A stretch of 6,944 bases of DNA from Planctomycetaceae bacterium. GTDB lineage: Bacteria > Planctomycetota > Planctomycetia > Planctomycetales > Planctomycetaceae. This document shows, piece by piece, positions 4,845 through 6,944 of the stretch. Numbering within the stretch: position 1 is the stretch's first letter; every line of letters begins with the position of its first letter. The position numbers and the translations under genes are program-made. The stretch is from contig DLVV01000402.1 of assembly GCA_003445035.1 (NCBI GenBank), positions 1 to 6,944 of the forward strand, written 5' to 3'. Below the pieces are notes generated by a model. It saw only the letters and a program-made list of their open reading frames with translations. It was not told the origin of the DNA and did no database searches.

Positions 4845-6944
4845 CTACACCGTGGCCAGTTGACCCGCGCCGACGAATGCCAGCCGGGTGGCGATGTGGT
4901 CATCGTCGAGTCCGAACACCCTGGCGACGGCATTGCGGTAGGCTTCCAGCTGCCCGCGGTAATACTCGACTTTCGAGTCGATGTCGTCCTGGTTCTCGAC
5001 GTGGTCGGTCTTGTAGTCGATCGTATCCGCGGCGACGACCGAGTCTCCGTGTCGCAGCAGTACCAGTCGGTCGATGGTCCCGTTGAGGATTTCTCCGTCC
5101 CGGTTGATCGTGAACGGGTACTCGCATCGGACTTCCAGTTGTGGTCCGTCGCCCTCGAGGATCTCTTGGCTGACCTCGTCGTTGAACGGCAGCCATTGCT
5201 GTTGTTGGTAGGAGTCTTCGGTGAGCATGGCCTGGATCTCGGGCTGCTGGAGATTGGCCTTCAGGTTGGCAATTCGGACATCGAGATCGTTGACGTGGAT
5301 GTGATTTCTGTGAGCGATTTGTTCGAGTGCCTGGTCATCGGGAACCTGGTTGGCCCACTCGGTGTGCTCGAGCCAGGCATGGACCAGTGTGCCGTGTTGC
5401 ATGTTTGCACCGGAGCCGGCTTCGAAGATCGCGGCGACATCGACTTCCGAGGGACCCTCGAGACCTGACGGCGCCCGTCGGGTGCGGCCCCGTCGCCTCG
5501 AACCCCCGCACGGCTCCAGCGTGATGTCGAGAGTGATGTCCTCGGCAACCGGTTCGTCGGGCTGTTCGACCCGGGACCACCACTCGGGATCCCCTTCCTC
5601 GAAAAGCACGACTCCGGCGTCAACTTCGTCACCGTCGGTCAGGGTGGCTCTCAACAGCCCGGCTGTGGTCGCCGGGAGTTGGTCCTCCTTCTTGTTCGAC
5701 GGAGGAATCAGCATGTGCAGGGCGTAGCGGGCCCGCGTCATCGCGACGTACAGCACGCACAGGGTCTCGGTGGCATTGCGACTCTGCTCGGCGACATAGA
5801 CGCCGTTGATTTTCTTGTCTTCGCGGAAGACCAGCCGCAGTTGTTTGTTGGCGGTCTTGAGGATTCGGTCCGGTGGCTCGGTTGGTTTGCGGCGACTGAC
5901 GGAGAGCGTGTTGGTGCGGCCGGCCAGCGTGGAGGTCAGTTCCGGAAGAATCACGACATCGAATTCCAGTCCCTTGGCCTGGTGAATCGTCATCACCCGG
6001 ACACGATCGGTCGATGGGTCGCCGAATCCCTCCGATCGGACAAATCGATCGAAGGCCGCCGGGCGCAACGTGGACTGGGCGTCGAATCGGGTGGCGAGTC
6101 GGACAATCTGCGAGAGCCGGAATCGTTCGTCGCAATCGGATGAGGCGGCCAGTTTCCGGGCGAGGTCACCGATGACGGCACCGTAGCCTCGGTCGGCGAG
6201 ATCCTCTCGCAACCGTCGAGACACTTCCGTGCAGTCGATTTCGCTCGATGAGCGGTCGAGACCGAGAAGGTCCCCGAGTGGTGACGAGGCGACATGGAAA
6301 GCCGCGAGGGAATCGGCGGGATGGTCTGCCAATCGCATCATCGACAGCAGGGCGAGCACCGGGGCCGAGTCGGTCAGCGGAAAACCGCCTTCCTGGCTGG
6401 CGGCCACTCCGCGTTGGCGGAGTTGGGAAACGATTTGGCCAACCGTCTTGTTTTGTCGCACCAGGATGCCCACGCCATGGTCACCGGACCGGTTGATGAT
6501 CTCGGCGATTTCATCGAACTTGGCGTCGTCATCGAGGGCGCCACGTTCTCCGGGCAGCGTCTTCAGGCAGGCGTAGCCGGTGCGGTCGGCGTGATGGGCA
6601 TCGTGATCGGCAAACGGCCATCCGGCCACGGCATCGGTGACCTGGTCCAGGTTGTCGTGGCGTTCCAGGTTTCCAAAGACCGTGTTGATCGTCTGGATCA
6701 CTTCCGGAGTTGACCGGAAACTTTCCGAGAGATCATCGACGTCCAGGCCGGAGAGTTCCTTTTCGAGTTCCTCGAGGATCTCGGCCACCCCGCCGCGCCA
6801 CCCGTAGATGGCCTGTTTCCTGTCACCGACACAGAAGAACGACCGATCCGCGTCGTTGCCGTCGGTGATCTCGCGGGCCAGTGGTTCGATCACCTGCCAT
6901 TGCAGCGGCGAGGTGTCCTGGAATTCATCGAGCATCAGGTGATC
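4845..6944 (-). CDS. AddA/RecB-like UvrD-family helicase with C-terminal RecB nuclease domain, 5' end off window
   Basis: This is an ATP-dependent 3'-5' DNA helicase-nuclease, the kind of subunit that resects double-strand breaks for RecA-dependent repair. The visible 699 residues start just before Walker B/motif II (LDEFQDTSPLQ, D6 E7). Motif III VGDRKQAIYGWRG is at 39-51 and the motif IV region LSESFRS at 72-78. Motif V TIHQAKGLE is at 319-327 and motif VI LYVAMTRAR at 398-406. An Arg-rich linker (483-490) leads to a complete-looking RecB-type PD-(D/E)XK nuclease: HGTLVHAWLEH (517-527), GTIDRL with Asp625, DTIDYKTD with Asp643 and Lys645, and YRGQLEAY (662-669) with the Q-x-x-x-Y element. 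All expected nuclease residues are present. Walker A and the rest of the N-terminus lie past 6944. The C-terminus is complete, ending at a TAG at 4845. AddA is more likely than RecB from the nuclease motifs. A partner AddB-like subunit would be expected nearby, possibly upstream beyond the right edge. A stand-alone UvrD-nuclease fusion is the alternative. Confidence 0.9.
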   Translation of the reverse strand, partial: DHLMLDEFQDTSPLQWQVIEPLAREITDGNDADRSFFCVGDRKQAIYGWRGGVAEILEELEKELSGLDVDDLSESFRSTPEVIQTINTVFGNLERHDNLDQVTDAVAGWPFADHDAHHADRTGYACLKTLPGERGALDDDAKFDEIAEIINRSGDHGVGILVRQNKTVGQIVSQLRQRGVAASQEGGFPLTDSAPVLALLSMMRLADHPADSLAAFHVASSPLGDLLGLDRSSSEIDCTEVSRRLREDLADRGYGAVIGDLARKLAASSDCDERFRLSQIVRLATRFDAQSTLRPAAFDRFVRSEGFGDPSTDRVRVMTIHQAKGLEFDVVILPELTSTLAGRTNTLSVSRRKPTEPPDRILKTANKQLRLVFREDKKINGVYVAEQSRNATETLCVLYVAMTRARYALHMLIPPSNKKEDQLPATTAGLLRATLTDGDEVDAGVVLFEEGDPEWWSRVEQPDEPVAEDITLDITLEPCGGSRRRGRTRRAPSGLEGPSEVDVAAIFEAGSGANMQHGTLVHAWLEHTEWANQVPDDQALEQIAHRNHIHVNDLDVRIANLKANLQQPEIQAMLTEDSYQQQQWLPFNDEVSQEILEGDGPQLEVRCEYPFTINRDGEILNGTIDRLVLLRHGDSVVAADTIDYKTDHVENQDDIDSKVEYYRGQLEAYRNAVARVFGLDDDHIATRLAFVGAGQLATV

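Noticed and set aside
4632..5468. A 278-codon plus-strand open frame spanning the convergent junction into the helicase gene
   Set aside because: It overlaps two well-supported genes, and its valine/aspartate-rich sequence mirrors the opposite-strand helicase-nuclease codons.
1..6944. tRNA, rRNA, CRISPR array, insertion sequence or phage genes
   Set aside because: No cloverleaf, regularly spaced direct repeat array, transposase motif or terminal inverted repeats were seen. Nearly all of the window is accounted for by four conventional genes.

Overview
The window reads as ordinary chromosomal DNA from a GC-rich bacterium. It holds four protein-coding genes, two of them cut by the window edges. 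No RNA gene, mobile element or CRISPR array is visible. The gene content fits Planctomycetota: an SLC5-type sodium symporter next to a DapA-fold aldolase, a large GT-C membrane glycosyltransferase, an AddA-like helicase-nuclease, and weak or absent Shine-Dalgarno sites. That assignment is an inference from gene style, because no phylogenetic marker is present.

Layout. Positions 1-624 (minus strand) hold the first 208 residues of a dihydrodipicolinate synthase/N-acetylneuraminate lyase superfamily protein that runs off the left edge. Positions 693-2390 (minus) encode a complete sodium:solute symporter, 68 nt upstream of the aldolase and on the same strand, so the two probably form a transporter-then-enzyme operon. 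An 89-nt divergent spacer (2391-2479) separates this pair from a plus-strand gene (2480-4813) for a 777-residue polytopic glycosyltransferase of the GT39/ArnT-like type. After a 31-nt convergent junction, positions 4845-6944 (minus) hold the C-terminal 699 residues of a UvrD-family helicase fused to a RecB-type nuclease. That gene begins beyond the right edge.

How they work together. The symporter and aldolase plausibly import and then cleave or dehydrate a small organic acid, perhaps a sugar acid or sialic-acid-like compound. The usual pyruvate-binding motif of the aldolase is altered, which leaves the substrate open. The glycosyltransferase (cell-envelope glycosylation) and the helicase-nuclease (double-strand break processing) look functionally unrelated to this pair and to each other.

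The points most worth a second look are the altered aldolase active site and a short recurring GCATTYCC-like motif. The motif occurs twice in tandem in the symporter-aldolase spacer and as an inverted pair in the divergent spacer, as a shared operator might. I found no convincing evidence for a new multi-gene system here.
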